A stretch of 36,064 nucleotides of DNA. Source: Bacteroidota bacterium. GTDB taxonomy: Bacteria; Bacteroidota; Bacteroidia; Bacteroidales; F082. Below the pieces are notes generated by a model. That model did no database searches. It saw only the letters and a program-made list of their open reading frames with translations, and was not told where the DNA came from. A program made the translations under genes and the position numbers. The stretch spans positions 1 to 36,064 of the forward strand of contig JAERTD010000087.1 of NCBI GenBank assembly GCA_016845175.1. Direction: 5' to 3'. Of this stretch, positions 19,438 through 27,407 are shown piece after piece. The first letter of the stretch is position 1. Each line of letters opens with the position of its first letter.

Positions 19438-20073
19438 TTAAGATTCTGCAGGAGCTTCTGTAGCTTCACCTTCAGCACCTTCAGTGCCTTCTTCATCTTC
19501 ATCTTCCTCTTCCTCTTCGTCCTCAAGGGCGCCTCTGGCTGTTTTCACATTCACAACCACACCAGTTTGGGTGTCAAGGAACTGGAGTTTGTCAATTCCA
19601 ACTTCTTTTACTTTGACTGAATTACCAATATTAAGTTTGGATACGTCAATTACAATATACTCCGGGAGGTCTTCAACCAAACCGCGAACACGTAGTTTGC
19701 GTAACTTCAGGTTTAGTCTGCCACCGGCCATTATACCAGGGGCAGTACCTTCAAGTTGAACAGGAATGGCTACGGTTACTGGTTTTCCAGGAATAATTTC
19801 CAGGAAATCAGCATGAAGCACACTGTCAGTTACCGGGTGATACTGTACATCCTGAAGGATGGCTTGAAAGTTGCTGCCGCCCAAATCAAGGTTTACCAAA
19901 AATACATCCGGAGTAAAAATGATTTTGTCGAATGCCAGTTTTTCCAGTGTAAAGTGTATTTGTTCTTTACCACCGTAAAGGACACAAGGGATATTGCCAT
20001 CCTTACGGATTTTCTTAGCATCTTTTTTCCCTACGTTCTCTCTGAGAGAACCGCTCAATGATACTGTTTTCAT
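19438..20073 (-). CDS. rplY: Ribosomal protein L25 (Ctc form)
   Basis: 5S rRNA-binding protein of the large subunit in the longer Ctc/TL5 form. 211 residues: N-terminal L25 domain (MKTVSLSGSLRENVGKKDAKKIR, quoted in part as LRENVGKKDAKKIR) and C-terminal beta domain through about residue 178. It ends in a very acidic Glu/Asp tail of about 30 residues. The acidic tail is common in Bacteroidota. It starts 18 bases after the prs stop, so the two are an operon. Confidence 0.95.
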   Translation of the reverse strand: MKTVSLSGSLRENVGKKDAKKIRKDGNIPCVLYGGKEQIHFTLEKLAFDKIIFTPDVFLVNLDLGGSNFQAILQDVQYHPVTDSVLHADFLEIIPGKPVTVAIPVQLEGTAPGIMAGGRLNLKLRKLRVRGLVEDLPEYIVIDVSKLNIGNSVKVKEVGIDKLQFLDTQTGVVVNVKTARGALEDEEEEEDEDEEGTEGAEGEATEAPAES

Positions 20074-20091
20074 GTGTTAATTTATTTGTAT

Positions 20092-21036
20092 TTATTGTTT
20101 AATATTAAAAAGAGAGCTGATGGATTCATAATTCTGAACCCTTTTGATCACCTCTGCAATAAGGTCTGCTGTTGATAATACAGTTATTTTGTCGCTATCC
20201 TGTTTTAAGGGGACGGTATCTGTTACGATCACCTCAGTGAAAGCGGATTTTGTAATCCTTTCGTAGGCCTGACCTGAGAATATGGGATGGGTACAGAACG
20301 CACGTACTGTATTGGCTCCTTTATCCATAATCAGATTGGCTGCTTTTGTAATGGTTCCTGCTGTATCGATGATATCATCAACCAACACCACATCTTTGCC
20401 TTCCACATCACCAATCAATTGCATCTGTTCAATTACATTGGGTTTGGCACGTTGCTTATAACAGATCACAAAACCTGTGTTCAGGGCTTTGGCATAGGAG
20501 GCTGCTCTTCGGGTACCGCCGGTATCCGGGGAGGCCATAATCAGATCAGGTAAATTCAATTCCCTGAGATAAGGCACAAAGATATTTGATGAATAGAGGT
20601 GGTCTACTGGCACATCGAAGAATCCCTGAATCTGGTCGGCGTGCAGATCGATGGTAATCAAGCGCTGTACTCCGGCTGCGATCAGTAGATTGGCTTTAAG
20701 TTTTGAAGCAATGGACACACGGGGTTTGTCTTTTCTGTCCTGACGACCATAACCAAAATAAGGAATAACGGCGATGATTTTTCTTGCTGAAGCCCGTTTG
20801 GCTGCGTCGATCATCATGAGTAGCTCAAGCAGGTTGTCTGCCGGTGGCATGGTCGACTGTACGATAAATACATCGCGACCTCTGATGTTCTCTTCATAGG
20901 AAGTTTGGAACTCACCATCAGAGAAATCCAGTACTATGGATTTACCCAATTCGATACCAAAACTTTGGGCAATCTTTTCTGCTAGGTAACGTGATTCACG
21001 TCCGGAAAAAATACTGACCAATGGCTCTACTATCAT
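20092..21036 (-). CDS. prs: Ribose-phosphate pyrophosphokinase (PRPP synthetase)
   Basis: Makes phosphoribosyl pyrophosphate from ribose 5-phosphate and ATP for nucleotide, His and Trp synthesis. The start at 21036 gives 314 residues beginning MIVEPLVSIFSGRESRYLA; the longer open frame to 21129 would run through the promoter. Motifs are the ATP loop YFGYGRQDRKD, the ITIDLHADQIQGFF segment and the PRPP loop VVLVDDIIDTAGTI. First gene of prs-rplY-pth. Confidence 0.97.
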   Translation of the reverse strand: MIVEPLVSIFSGRESRYLAEKIAQSFGIELGKSIVLDFSDGEFQTSYEENIRGRDVFIVQSTMPPADNLLELLMMIDAAKRASARKIIAVIPYFGYGRQDRKDKPRVSIASKLKANLLIAAGVQRLITIDLHADQIQGFFDVPVDHLYSSNIFVPYLRELNLPDLIMASPDTGGTRRAASYAKALNTGFVICYKQRAKPNVIEQMQLIGDVEGKDVVLVDDIIDTAGTITKAANLIMDKGANTVRAFCTHPIFSGQAYERITKSAFTEVIVTDTVPLKQDSDKITVLSTADLIAEVIKRVQNYESISSLFNIKQ

Positions 21037-21068
21037 AATTTCTGGTTTTTTGGTTGTGAAAAAGCGCT

Positions 21069-21077
21069 GCAAAAGTA
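21069..21077 (-). promoter_or_regulatory. Candidate -7 element for prs-rplY
   Basis: Minus-strand TACTTTTGC fits TAnnTTTGY, 32 bases before the prs ATG at 21036. It supports the shorter prs start. Confidence 0.6.
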
Positions 21078-21256
21078 CTATTAATATGTTAGTTTTAAAA
21101 ACATTAATGGAATTAATCCACCTTCGCATCTGCTTTGGTTAAGAAGGGTTGGGGTAAAACTCTTCATGGTTCTCTATTCAATGAGAATGCGATCAGCTTT
21201 CTCTCATGTGGCTTTGCGCCATTTAATTACAGAAAAATTGGGCATGAGTCAATCTG

Positions 21257-21283
21257 TTTGAAAAGAAATATTTTTACCTTTGC
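21257..21283 (+). promoter_or_regulatory. Candidate promoter of the tRNA-Leu unit
   Basis: TTTG at 21257-21260 and TACCTTTGC at 21275-21283. The spacer of 14 is shorter than usual, but the -7 box is perfect. It precedes the decayed tRNA copy. No such box lies directly before the intact tRNA, so the intact gene is probably transcribed from here. Confidence 0.55.
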
Positions 21284-21305
21284 ACTCCCTTAATTAAAGG
21301 GAATT

Positions 21306-21346
21306 GCCCGTGTGGCGGATCCCGATAGCTATCGGGAGGCAGACGC
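21306..21346 (+). pseudogene. Decayed 5' copy of tRNA-Leu interrupted by an 18-bp palindrome
   Basis: GCCCGTGTGGCGGA at 21306-21319 and GGCAGACGC at 21338-21346 match the acceptor, D-stem and D-loop of the intact tRNA-Leu at 21395 (GCCCGAGTGGCGGA and GGTAGACGC). Between them, in place of ATT, is the perfect palindrome TCCCGATAGCTATCGGGA (21320-21337). The flank TTAATTAA is also duplicated (21290-21297 and 21381-21388). The 3' half of the tRNA is absent, so it cannot make a functional tRNA. Confidence 0.75.
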
Positions 21347-21394
21347 AAAGAGCACTTTAAAATGGTCTTCATCTGCTCCTTTAATTAATGAGTT

Positions 21395-21478
21395 GCCCGA
21401 GTGGCGGAATTGGTAGACGCGCTGGTCTCAAAAACCAGTTCCTTCCCAGGAGTGCCGGTTCGACCCCGGCCTCGGGTA
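21395..21478 (+). tRNA. tRNA-Leu (anticodon CAA)
   Basis: Acceptor GCCCGAG pairs with CTCGGGT (G1-U72 wobble). The anticodon stem is CTGGT/ACCAG with loop CTCAAAA, giving CAA at 21429-21431, which reads UUG. The variable arm is long, as in class II tRNAs, and the T-arm GCCGG/CCGGC has the TTCGACC loop. The CCA end is not fully encoded (ACA follows), so it would be added by the tRNA nucleotidyltransferase. Confidence 0.96.
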
Positions 21479-21483
21479 CAGAA

Positions 21484-21517
21484 GCCTCAAAACTGAATAA
21501 GTTTTGGGGCTTTTTTT
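21484..21517 (+). terminator. Terminator of tRNA-Leu
   Basis: GCCTCAAAACT / AGTTTTGGGGC, an 11-bp stem with one G-U pair and a GAATA loop, followed by seven T. Confidence 0.9.
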
Positions 21518-21521
21518 ATTG

Positions 21522-21604
21522 TACTTCCGGATTTGCAATCCGAAAGTATGAGAAAGCGGATTTCAAATCCGCAGCATATTGGGTCGGGATTGCAAATCCC
21601 GACC
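21522..21604. repeat. Three tandem palindromes with a GGATT..AATCC core
   Basis: TACTTCCGGATT / AATCCGAAAGTA (21522-21548, one mismatch, 3-base loop); GCGGATTT-C-AAATCCGC (21556-21572, perfect); GGTCGGGAT / ATCCCGACC (21582-21604, 5-base centre). All share the GGATT-to-AATCC core but have different outer bases, each symmetric. They fill the gap between the tRNA terminator and ctpA and resemble REP-type intergenic palindromes. Confidence 0.75.
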
Positions 21605-21649
21605 AGCAGATAGAAATTTTACCCCTATCTCATGTAGAAAGGCTTTTAC

Positions 21650-21657
21650 TATCTTTG
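21650..21657 (+). promoter_or_regulatory. Candidate -7 element for ctpA
   Basis: TATCTTTG fits TAnnTTTG, 22 bases before the ctpA ATG. Confidence 0.55.
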
Positions 21658-21679
21658 GACCTTCAAAACAAATTTCCTT

Positions 21680-23293
21680 ATGTCCTATCGCAACCGACAG
21701 CTTTTTATATACCTACCCATTGCTTTTGCCCTCGTGCTAATAACCGGAATTATTCTGGGCACTTTCATGAACCAAAGCCAGCCGACCCAGCAGTCTCTCT
21801 TTCCTTTGGGACAATCCAACTATAACAAAGTGGATGACATCATCCGCTATATTGAACGCGATTATGTGGATACCGTTGACAAATCGGAATTGGAAGATGA
21901 TGCCCTATGGGGATTGTTGGAAAACCTGGATCCTCACTCACAATATATTACGGCAGATGAATTCAATACCGTAAATGATCCTTTGCTGGGTAGCTTTGAA
22001 GGCATTGGCATCAGCTTTCGTATTGAAAAAGACAGCATTACCGTCATCAACCCCATACCTGGCGGGCCTTCAGAAAAAGTAGGCCTTATGGCAGGTGACC
22101 GAATTGTGAAAGTAGAGGACACCCTTGTGGCAGGTATAGGAATTACCAACAACGGTGCTATCCGAAAACTTAAAGGTAAAAAAGGCACCACAGTTAATAT
22201 CAGTATTTTCCGAAGGGGTGTACCCAAACTCATTGACTTTTCCATTGTCAGGGATGTGATCCCTACCTATAGTTTGGATGTGGCTTATATGGTGACGGAT
22301 GAGATTGCCTATATCAAGCTGAACAAATTTTCTGCCACCACTTACCGGGAGTTTATGGATGCCGTGGAAGATTTGCTGGATGAAGGTATGAAGAAGCTTA
22401 TCCTCGATCTTAGAGGTAATCCGGGTGGCTATCTAAAGGCGGCCATCGATATTGCTGATGAATTTCTGCCTTCAGGAAAACTGATCGTATATACCCAGGG
22501 AAAAAACCGACCCAGGAATTACGCATTTGCTACTGATAATGGTGATTTGCTTAACAATGATATTGCCATTCTGCTGGATGAAGGCTCAGCTTCTGCCAGT
22601 GAAATTGTGGCAGGAGCCCTGCAGGATAATGATAAGGGCCTGATCATTGGTCGCCGCTCCTATGGAAAAGGTTTAGTACAGGAGCAAATGGGTCTGCCCG
22701 ATGGATCAGCTATTCGACTAACCGTAGCCCGTTATTATACACCCACCGGTCGGTGCATACAGAAAACTTACGAAAAGGATGATTTCGACGATTATTATTT
22801 GGAATCCTACCATCGATATATCAGTGGGGAGGCCATGAGTGTGGATAGTATTGAATTTGCAGATTCATTGAAATTTACCACTCCGGGTGGAAAAACAGTA
22901 TATGGAGGAGGTGGTATTATGCCCGACATTTATGTACCCCTGATTACCGACAGCATTCATACTTTTTATAATATCTTGACCAATAAAGGTTTTATTTTTC
23001 AGTTTGCCTTCGATTATACAGATACCCACCGGGCCAGACTCCGTCAGTATGACACATTCGATTCATTTAATAAGGCCTACAGTATGAGCAATGCAGAATA
23101 TGATGATCTGGTAGCTTATGCCAAAGAGAAAGGCATCAAATCGACGGATGCCAAGGTGGCGGTTTCCAAAGCCAAGATCAAAACCCTGTTCAAGGCTTAT
23201 GTGGGAAGAAATTTACTGGATGAAAAAGGATTCTATCCCATCTACCATAAAATTGATACCACTTTCAAACGGGCAGTTTACGAGCTGAAGTAA
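21680..23293 (+). CDS. ctpA: C-terminal processing peptidase (S41 family)
   Basis: Envelope serine protease of the Prc/CtpA family. 537 residues. An N-terminal signal anchor lies at about 9-30 (FIYLPIAFALVLITGIILGT). A PDZ domain at about 105-185 contains the IPGGPSEKVGLMAGDRIVKV groove. The S41 catalytic domain has the YIKLNKFSATT and LDLRGNPGGYL motifs. The Ser-Lys dyad is S305 (in SASASEI) and K330 (in SYGKGLVQ), with the 25-residue spacing of E. coli Prc. A C-terminal extension of about 140 residues follows. It likely trims or degrades periplasmic proteins; substrates are unknown. Confidence 0.94.
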   Translation: MSYRNRQLFIYLPIAFALVLITGIILGTFMNQSQPTQQSLFPLGQSNYNKVDDIIRYIERDYVDTVDKSELEDDALWGLLENLDPHSQYITADEFNTVNDPLLGSFEGIGISFRIEKDSITVINPIPGGPSEKVGLMAGDRIVKVEDTLVAGIGITNNGAIRKLKGKKGTTVNISIFRRGVPKLIDFSIVRDVIPTYSLDVAYMVTDEIAYIKLNKFSATTYREFMDAVEDLLDEGMKKLILDLRGNPGGYLKAAIDIADEFLPSGKLIVYTQGKNRPRNYAFATDNGDLLNNDIAILLDEGSASASEIVAGALQDNDKGLIIGRRSYGKGLVQEQMGLPDGSAIRLTVARYYTPTGRCIQKTYEKDDFDDYYLESYHRYISGEAMSVDSIEFADSLKFTTPGGKTVYGGGGIMPDIYVPLITDSIHTFYNILTNKGFIFQFAFDYTDTHRARLRQYDTFDSFNKAYSMSNAEYDDLVAYAKEKGIKSTDAKVAVSKAKIKTLFKAYVGRNLLDEKGFYPIYHKIDTTFKRAVYELK

Positions 23294-23371
23294 TCACGTA
23301 TACTTGTTTTTTTATTCATAAAACATCCTTGGCAGACTGCTGAATGCCGATAGATATTTTTTCTTTTGGTT

Positions 23372-23406
23372 TTTGAACCTATTCAAAAACAATTGTTTAC
23401 TTTTGT
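23372..23406 (+). promoter_or_regulatory. Promoter of sodB
   Basis: TTTG at 23372-23375 and TACTTTTGT at 23398-23406 with a spacer of 22, both good matches to the Bacteroidota consensus. It lies 37 bases before the chosen ATG and inside the longer open frame, which supports the shorter start. Confidence 0.7.
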
Positions 23407-23443
23407 ATTTAGAATATTTCTAAATAACTATAAACCTAATACC

Positions 23444-24019
23444 ATGACATACGTATTACCAGAATTACCCTATGCAATGGATGCCCTTGAACCTTACTTA
23501 TCGAAGGAAACTTTAGAGTATCACTATAGCAAGCACCATGCAACTTATGTAAACAATTTGAACAAACTGGTTCCCGGATCTGCCTACGAAGGATCGGATC
23601 TGGAAACTTTGGTTTTGAAAGCTGATGGAGGCATTTTTAACAATGCAGCACAGGTTTGGAACCATACTTTTTACTGGAACTGTTTAAGCCCCAATGGCGG
23701 AGGTGAACCTGAGGGTGCACTGGCGACTGCCATTACCGATGCCTTTGGTTCATTTGATGCTTTTAAAGAAGCCTTTACCAAAGCAGCAGCCACTTTATTT
23801 GGCTCAGGATGGGCCTGGCTGGTGAAAAACGCTGATGGAAAACTGGAGATAATCCAGGAAAGCAATGCCGGGAATCCAATGACCAAAGGATATACACCAT
23901 TGTTAACCTTTGACGTATGGGAGCATGCCTACTATGTGGACAAACGCAACCGTCGTCCGGCTTATATTGATGATTTGTGGAAATTGGTGGACTGGGCAGC
24001 TGTTGCCAGCCGTCTGTAG
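23444..24019 (+). CDS. sodB: Superoxide dismutase (Fe type)
   Basis: Converts superoxide to hydrogen peroxide and oxygen in the cytoplasm. 191 residues from the ATG at 23444 (MTYVLPELPYAMDALEP). Metal ligands are H27, H74, D157 and H161 (DVWEHAYY). Gln70 in NNAAQVWNH is the second-sphere Gln position typical of Fe-SOD; a cambialistic enzyme cannot be excluded. It has no partner genes and is convergent with glmS. Confidence 0.96.
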   Translation: MTYVLPELPYAMDALEPYLSKETLEYHYSKHHATYVNNLNKLVPGSAYEGSDLETLVLKADGGIFNNAAQVWNHTFYWNCLSPNGGGEPEGALATAITDAFGSFDAFKEAFTKAAATLFGSGWAWLVKNADGKLEIIQESNAGNPMTKGYTPLLTFDVWEHAYYVDKRNRRPAYIDDLWKLVDWAAVASRL

Positions 24020-24042
24020 ACCACTGAATTGTGTTAAACTGA

Positions 24043-24080
24043 AAAGGTCATGTTGGGTTATCTCAACATGACCTTTATTT
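24043..24080. terminator. Shared terminator of sodB and glmS
   Basis: AAAGGTCATGTTG / CAACATGACCTTT, a perfect 13-bp stem with an 8-base loop, between convergent genes. T-rich sequence follows on the plus side (ATTTGTATTG); TTTTC follows on the minus side. Confidence 0.85.
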
Positions 24081-24098
24081 GTATTGTTAGGTTTTATC

Positions 24099-25937
24099 TT
24101 ATTCCACCGTAACCGATTTGGCCAGGTTTCTGGGCTGGTCGACATTACAACCTCTTAAGATGGCAACGTGATAGGCTAGTTTCTGAAGGGGTATGGATGC
24201 CAGCATGGGAATCAGAAATTCTTCAGTTTCAGGAATTTCAATGACATAGTCAGCTATTTTTTTGATATGCTCATCACCTTCTGTAACTATGGCGATGATT
24301 TTACCATTTCTTGCCTTAACTTCCTGAATGTTGCTCACCACCTTTTCATAAATACCTTTTTTGGGTGCGATAAACACCACCGGCATATTTTCATCAATGA
24401 GGGCGATGGGACCATGTTTCATCTCAGCAGCAGGATATCCTTCGGCATGAATATAGGAGATCTCTTTTAGCTTAAGAGCACCTTCGAGTGCCACAGGAAA
24501 GTTATAGCCTCTACCAAGATATAAGAAATTGGAAACATCCTGGAAGCGTTTGGCAATTTCCTGAATGATACCTCTGTTGTTGAGACTTTTTTCGATATGG
24601 TTGGGCAGGTTTTCCAGTTCAGCCAACAAATGCATGAAGCGGGATTTGGGTATATTACCCTTTAATTCTGCCAGTCGCAAGGCCATTAGTGTAAGTATGG
24701 TAACCTGCGCAGTAAAAGCTTTGGTTGAGGCCACTCCAATTTCAGGACCGGCGTGGGTGTAGATGCCTGCGTGGGTGGCTCTCGGAATGGATGAACCGAC
24801 CACATTACAAATACCCAAAATGGTGGCACCCCTTTGTTTGGCCAATTCAATGGCAGCCAGGGTGTCTGCTGTTTCTCCGGATTGTGAAATGGCAATTACC
24901 ACATCGTCTTCATCTATGATGGGATTGCGGTATCGGAACTCTGATGCATATTCCACTTCCACAGTAACCCTAGCGATGTCTTCAAACAGATACTCACCTA
25001 CCAGACCGGCATGCCAGGATGTTCCACAGGCAATTATAATGACCCTACGGGCATGTAATAGTTTCTGTTCATAATCTATGATACCTCCCAATGAAATGGT
25101 CCCTTCCTGGGCATGTAAGCGGCCACGCATACTGTCGCGGATGGAACGGGGTTGCTCATAGATTTCTTTCATCATGAAGTGCTCATATCCGCCTTTTTCA
25201 AGTTCATGGAGGTTCCACTCAAGTTCTTGAATATAAGGAGTTAGCTCTTTATTTTTTATGTTTCGGATCTTGAGCTCTTCATTCCTCTTTAGAACAGCCA
25301 CTTCTTCATCTTCAAGGTAAACCACATTTTTGGTATACTCAATAATTGGGGTCGCATCTGAAGCCAGGAAATAATCATCTTTACCAATACCAATAACCAG
25401 TGGACTTCCTTTACGTGCAGCCACAATGGTATCCGGACTATCCACCGACAAAATAGCAATGGCATAGGCCCCGATAACCTGATTCAGGGCGATACGGACC
25501 GCTTCTTCCAGTGATACTTTTTCGTTGGTCTGAATGTCCTCAATGAGGTTTACCAATACTTCAGTGTCGGTATCCGAGTGAAATTCGTAACCCCTGTGGA
25601 TGAGCTCTTCTTTTAGTGAAGAATAGTTCTCAATGATACCATTATGAATAATGGCCAGTTTCCTGGATTGTGAATAATGGGGATGGGCATTGGTTTGATT
25701 GGGTTCTCCATGGGTGGCCCAACGGGTGTGTGCAATACCAATACTTCCAGATGTTTTTTGGTCTTTTACATACTCCACCAAATCGGAAACTTTTCCTTTG
25801 GTTTTATACATATTCAAACCTCCGTTGGCAATTACTAATCCTGCACTGTCATAACCTCTGTATTCGAGTCGTTGCAGTCCTTTTATAAGAATGGGGTATG
25901 CCTCTCTTGGGCCAATATAGGCTACTATTCCGCACAT
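24099..25937 (-). CDS. glmS: Glutamine-fructose-6-phosphate aminotransferase (isomerising)
   Basis: Makes glucosamine 6-phosphate from fructose 6-phosphate and glutamine, the first step to UDP-GlcNAc for peptidoglycan and LPS. 612 residues. The N-terminal glutaminase domain starts MCGIVAYIGPREA, with Cys as the nucleophile after Met removal, and includes HTRWATHGEP. Two SIS isomerase domains follow (CGTSWHAGL, SQSGETADT, LGRGYNFPVALEGALKLKEI in part). The C-terminus is DQPRNLAKSVTVE, the family end. There is no glmS ribozyme in the short leader. Confidence 0.98.
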   Translation of the reverse strand: MCGIVAYIGPREAYPILIKGLQRLEYRGYDSAGLVIANGGLNMYKTKGKVSDLVEYVKDQKTSGSIGIAHTRWATHGEPNQTNAHPHYSQSRKLAIIHNGIIENYSSLKEELIHRGYEFHSDTDTEVLVNLIEDIQTNEKVSLEEAVRIALNQVIGAYAIAILSVDSPDTIVAARKGSPLVIGIGKDDYFLASDATPIIEYTKNVVYLEDEEVAVLKRNEELKIRNIKNKELTPYIQELEWNLHELEKGGYEHFMMKEIYEQPRSIRDSMRGRLHAQEGTISLGGIIDYEQKLLHARRVIIIACGTSWHAGLVGEYLFEDIARVTVEVEYASEFRYRNPIIDEDDVVIAISQSGETADTLAAIELAKQRGATILGICNVVGSSIPRATHAGIYTHAGPEIGVASTKAFTAQVTILTLMALRLAELKGNIPKSRFMHLLAELENLPNHIEKSLNNRGIIQEIAKRFQDVSNFLYLGRGYNFPVALEGALKLKEISYIHAEGYPAAEMKHGPIALIDENMPVVFIAPKKGIYEKVVSNIQEVKARNGKIIAIVTEGDEHIKKIADYVIEIPETEEFLIPMLASIPLQKLAYHVAILRGCNVDQPRNLAKSVTVE

Positions 25938-25957
25938 AATTCAATCTCTTTGGGTAA

Positions 25958-25966
25958 ACAAATTTA
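25958..25966 (-). promoter_or_regulatory. Candidate -7 element for glmS
   Basis: Minus-strand TAAATTTGT fits TAnnTTTGY, 20 bases before the glmS ATG, in the 90-base gap after the DUF4270 gene. Confidence 0.6.
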
Positions 25967-26027
25967 GCAAAAGAAACATACATTGCTTCCATCCGCTAAT
26001 TTTTCATCATTACTAATGACTATGGAG

Positions 26028-27407
26028 CTACTGGGGTAGTGTGTAAAGGAGCTCCAGGCTGAATGGTGTGCCCCTGTTTTCTGGTGGCAGCAATGTAGTA
26101 TCATTCCCGTTAAAAATGAAACGGTTAGGGTAGATGGCTGAGCCATATACATATACTGCCAGTCCGTTATCAGCTTGAGTGGTATCATTAATCAATGACT
26201 GAATATGACGGGTGATTCTGAAGCTGTAACGGTTGTGCTCTTCGTCATATAGGCCGTCGAAGTAATTTTCTCCCTCGGTCTGATCAATGAGAATGTCATA
26301 GGTATTGTCGGGCAGTCGTTGCACCAAAGCTAATCTAGCAGGGGCTTCCAATTCAGGATCCTGTTCGTAGCCATTGAGCACCAGCCTTGCTTCATTGATA
26401 GCCATTTCACCGTAGGTTTTGCGCCACTCCTTGATAAATGGTGTACGGATAATGGTTTTGGTACCTACCAGTCCTTTGGTATAGAATTTTTCACGACCAA
26501 GAAGGGTGTCGCCACCAAAAACCTGGGCTTTGAATTCCGGTGCTGCATTGCTGAAATCGTGTTCGTAGCTATTGAAACGGGAGGAGCCCATGGAAATGAA
26601 GTAATCGTATCTTAGAGAAGTATCTCCTTCGATGGTATCGTTTTTATAATAGATTTTTAGCCTGGATTTGGAGCTTTCCAGATCAAAGGATAAAATGGAA
26701 CCACCGTTAGAAACCGGTTGCGTAACCAGATAGAGGCCTTTAAAAAATTCAAGGAAGGTATCCAGGTCATTGGTAATGGATGTGTCTGCGCCTAACAGCT
26801 TTTCCCCCAATCCAGGATTGTAATCGCTCATATTGATGCGCAACACCTGGGTGACCGTATCATTTCCAATCACTATACTGTCGTTGGGTCTTGGTTGAAA
26901 GGAATAATTGGCATAATCTTCGCCATAAACCGATAAATGTGAGTCGGAGTGGTAGGCAGAATCATAAACCATGTCTTCGCTTATTTCGTAGGCATGAACG
27001 GTTAATGTGGTATTGGTATCACCGTAATGGGTGAGATAGGCTAACTGAAAAACCAAAGAGTCGAGTACCGGGTTAGGTCCAAAACTATGTCCAAGGGCCT
27101 GCAAGAATAACTGGGTGTAGAAACCTGCAGTGGTTTGACCAAAAACCGGGTCCATGGTTGAACCCAGCAAGCTTCTGGTTAAGCCGGCAGTTACCACCGA
27201 ATCATCGGGTATGGAAAATGCATATACTGTTGAAGTATCGTTATAAGCCACATTCAATTTGCTGTCTTCAGGCTGTATGATAGCCCCTATTTTCCCAGCT
27301 GGTTTAGAACATTGGGAGAATAAAAACAATAAGAGGATCAGGCCTGAAAGGGCGGAAATGGGACGTAATGCTTGTCTTAAAGTATTAGTCTTCAATAATC
27401 TGGTCAT
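26028..27407 (-). CDS. DUF4270 family lipoprotein
   Basis: Predicted outer-envelope lipoprotein of about 459 residues. The start at 27407 gives MTRLLKTNTLRQ followed by a hydrophobic stretch and lipobox LFSQC; ATG at 27416 is an alternative. The mature protein has the DUF4270 pattern: an early IIQPEDSKLNVAYNDT segment, SLLGSTMDPVFGQTTAGF, and a long region with many beta strands. The function is unknown. The start lies inside the 3' end of the GT5-like gene (about 23 bases of overlap), implying translational coupling. In other Bacteroidota a DUF4270 gene next to a short glycogen-synthase-like gene is a recurring arrangement (from memory). Confidence 0.82.
   Translation of the reverse strand: MTRLLKTNTLRQALRPISALSGLILLLFLFSQCSKPAGKIGAIIQPEDSKLNVAYNDTSTVYAFSIPDDSVVTAGLTRSLLGSTMDPVFGQTTAGFYTQLFLQALGHSFGPNPVLDSLVFQLAYLTHYGDTNTTLTVHAYEISEDMVYDSAYHSDSHLSVYGEDYANYSFQPRPNDSIVIGNDTVTQVLRINMSDYNPGLGEKLLGADTSITNDLDTFLEFFKGLYLVTQPVSNGGSILSFDLESSKSRLKIYYKNDTIEGDTSLRYDYFISMGSSRFNSYEHDFSNAAPEFKAQVFGGDTLLGREKFYTKGLVGTKTIIRTPFIKEWRKTYGEMAINEARLVLNGYEQDPELEAPARLALVQRLPDNTYDILIDQTEGENYFDGLYDEEHNRYSFRITRHIQSLINDTTQADNGLAVYVYGSAIYPNRFIFNGNDTTLLPPENRGTPFSLELLYTLPQ

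Noticed and set aside
21037..21129. N-terminal extension of PRPP synthetase
   Set aside because: It passes through the promoter box and has no family counterpart; ATG at 21036 fits the family.
21388..21825. 145-codon open frame
   Set aside because: It runs through the tRNA-Leu gene, its terminator, the palindromes and the ctpA start in another frame; not a gene.
23366..23443. N-terminal extension of superoxide dismutase
   Set aside because: It contains the promoter at 23372-23406, and family proteins start at MTYVLPELPY.
25938..26027. glmS ribozyme
   Set aside because: The gap is 90 bases with a promoter box 20 bases before the ATG, too short for the ribozyme, and the core is not present.
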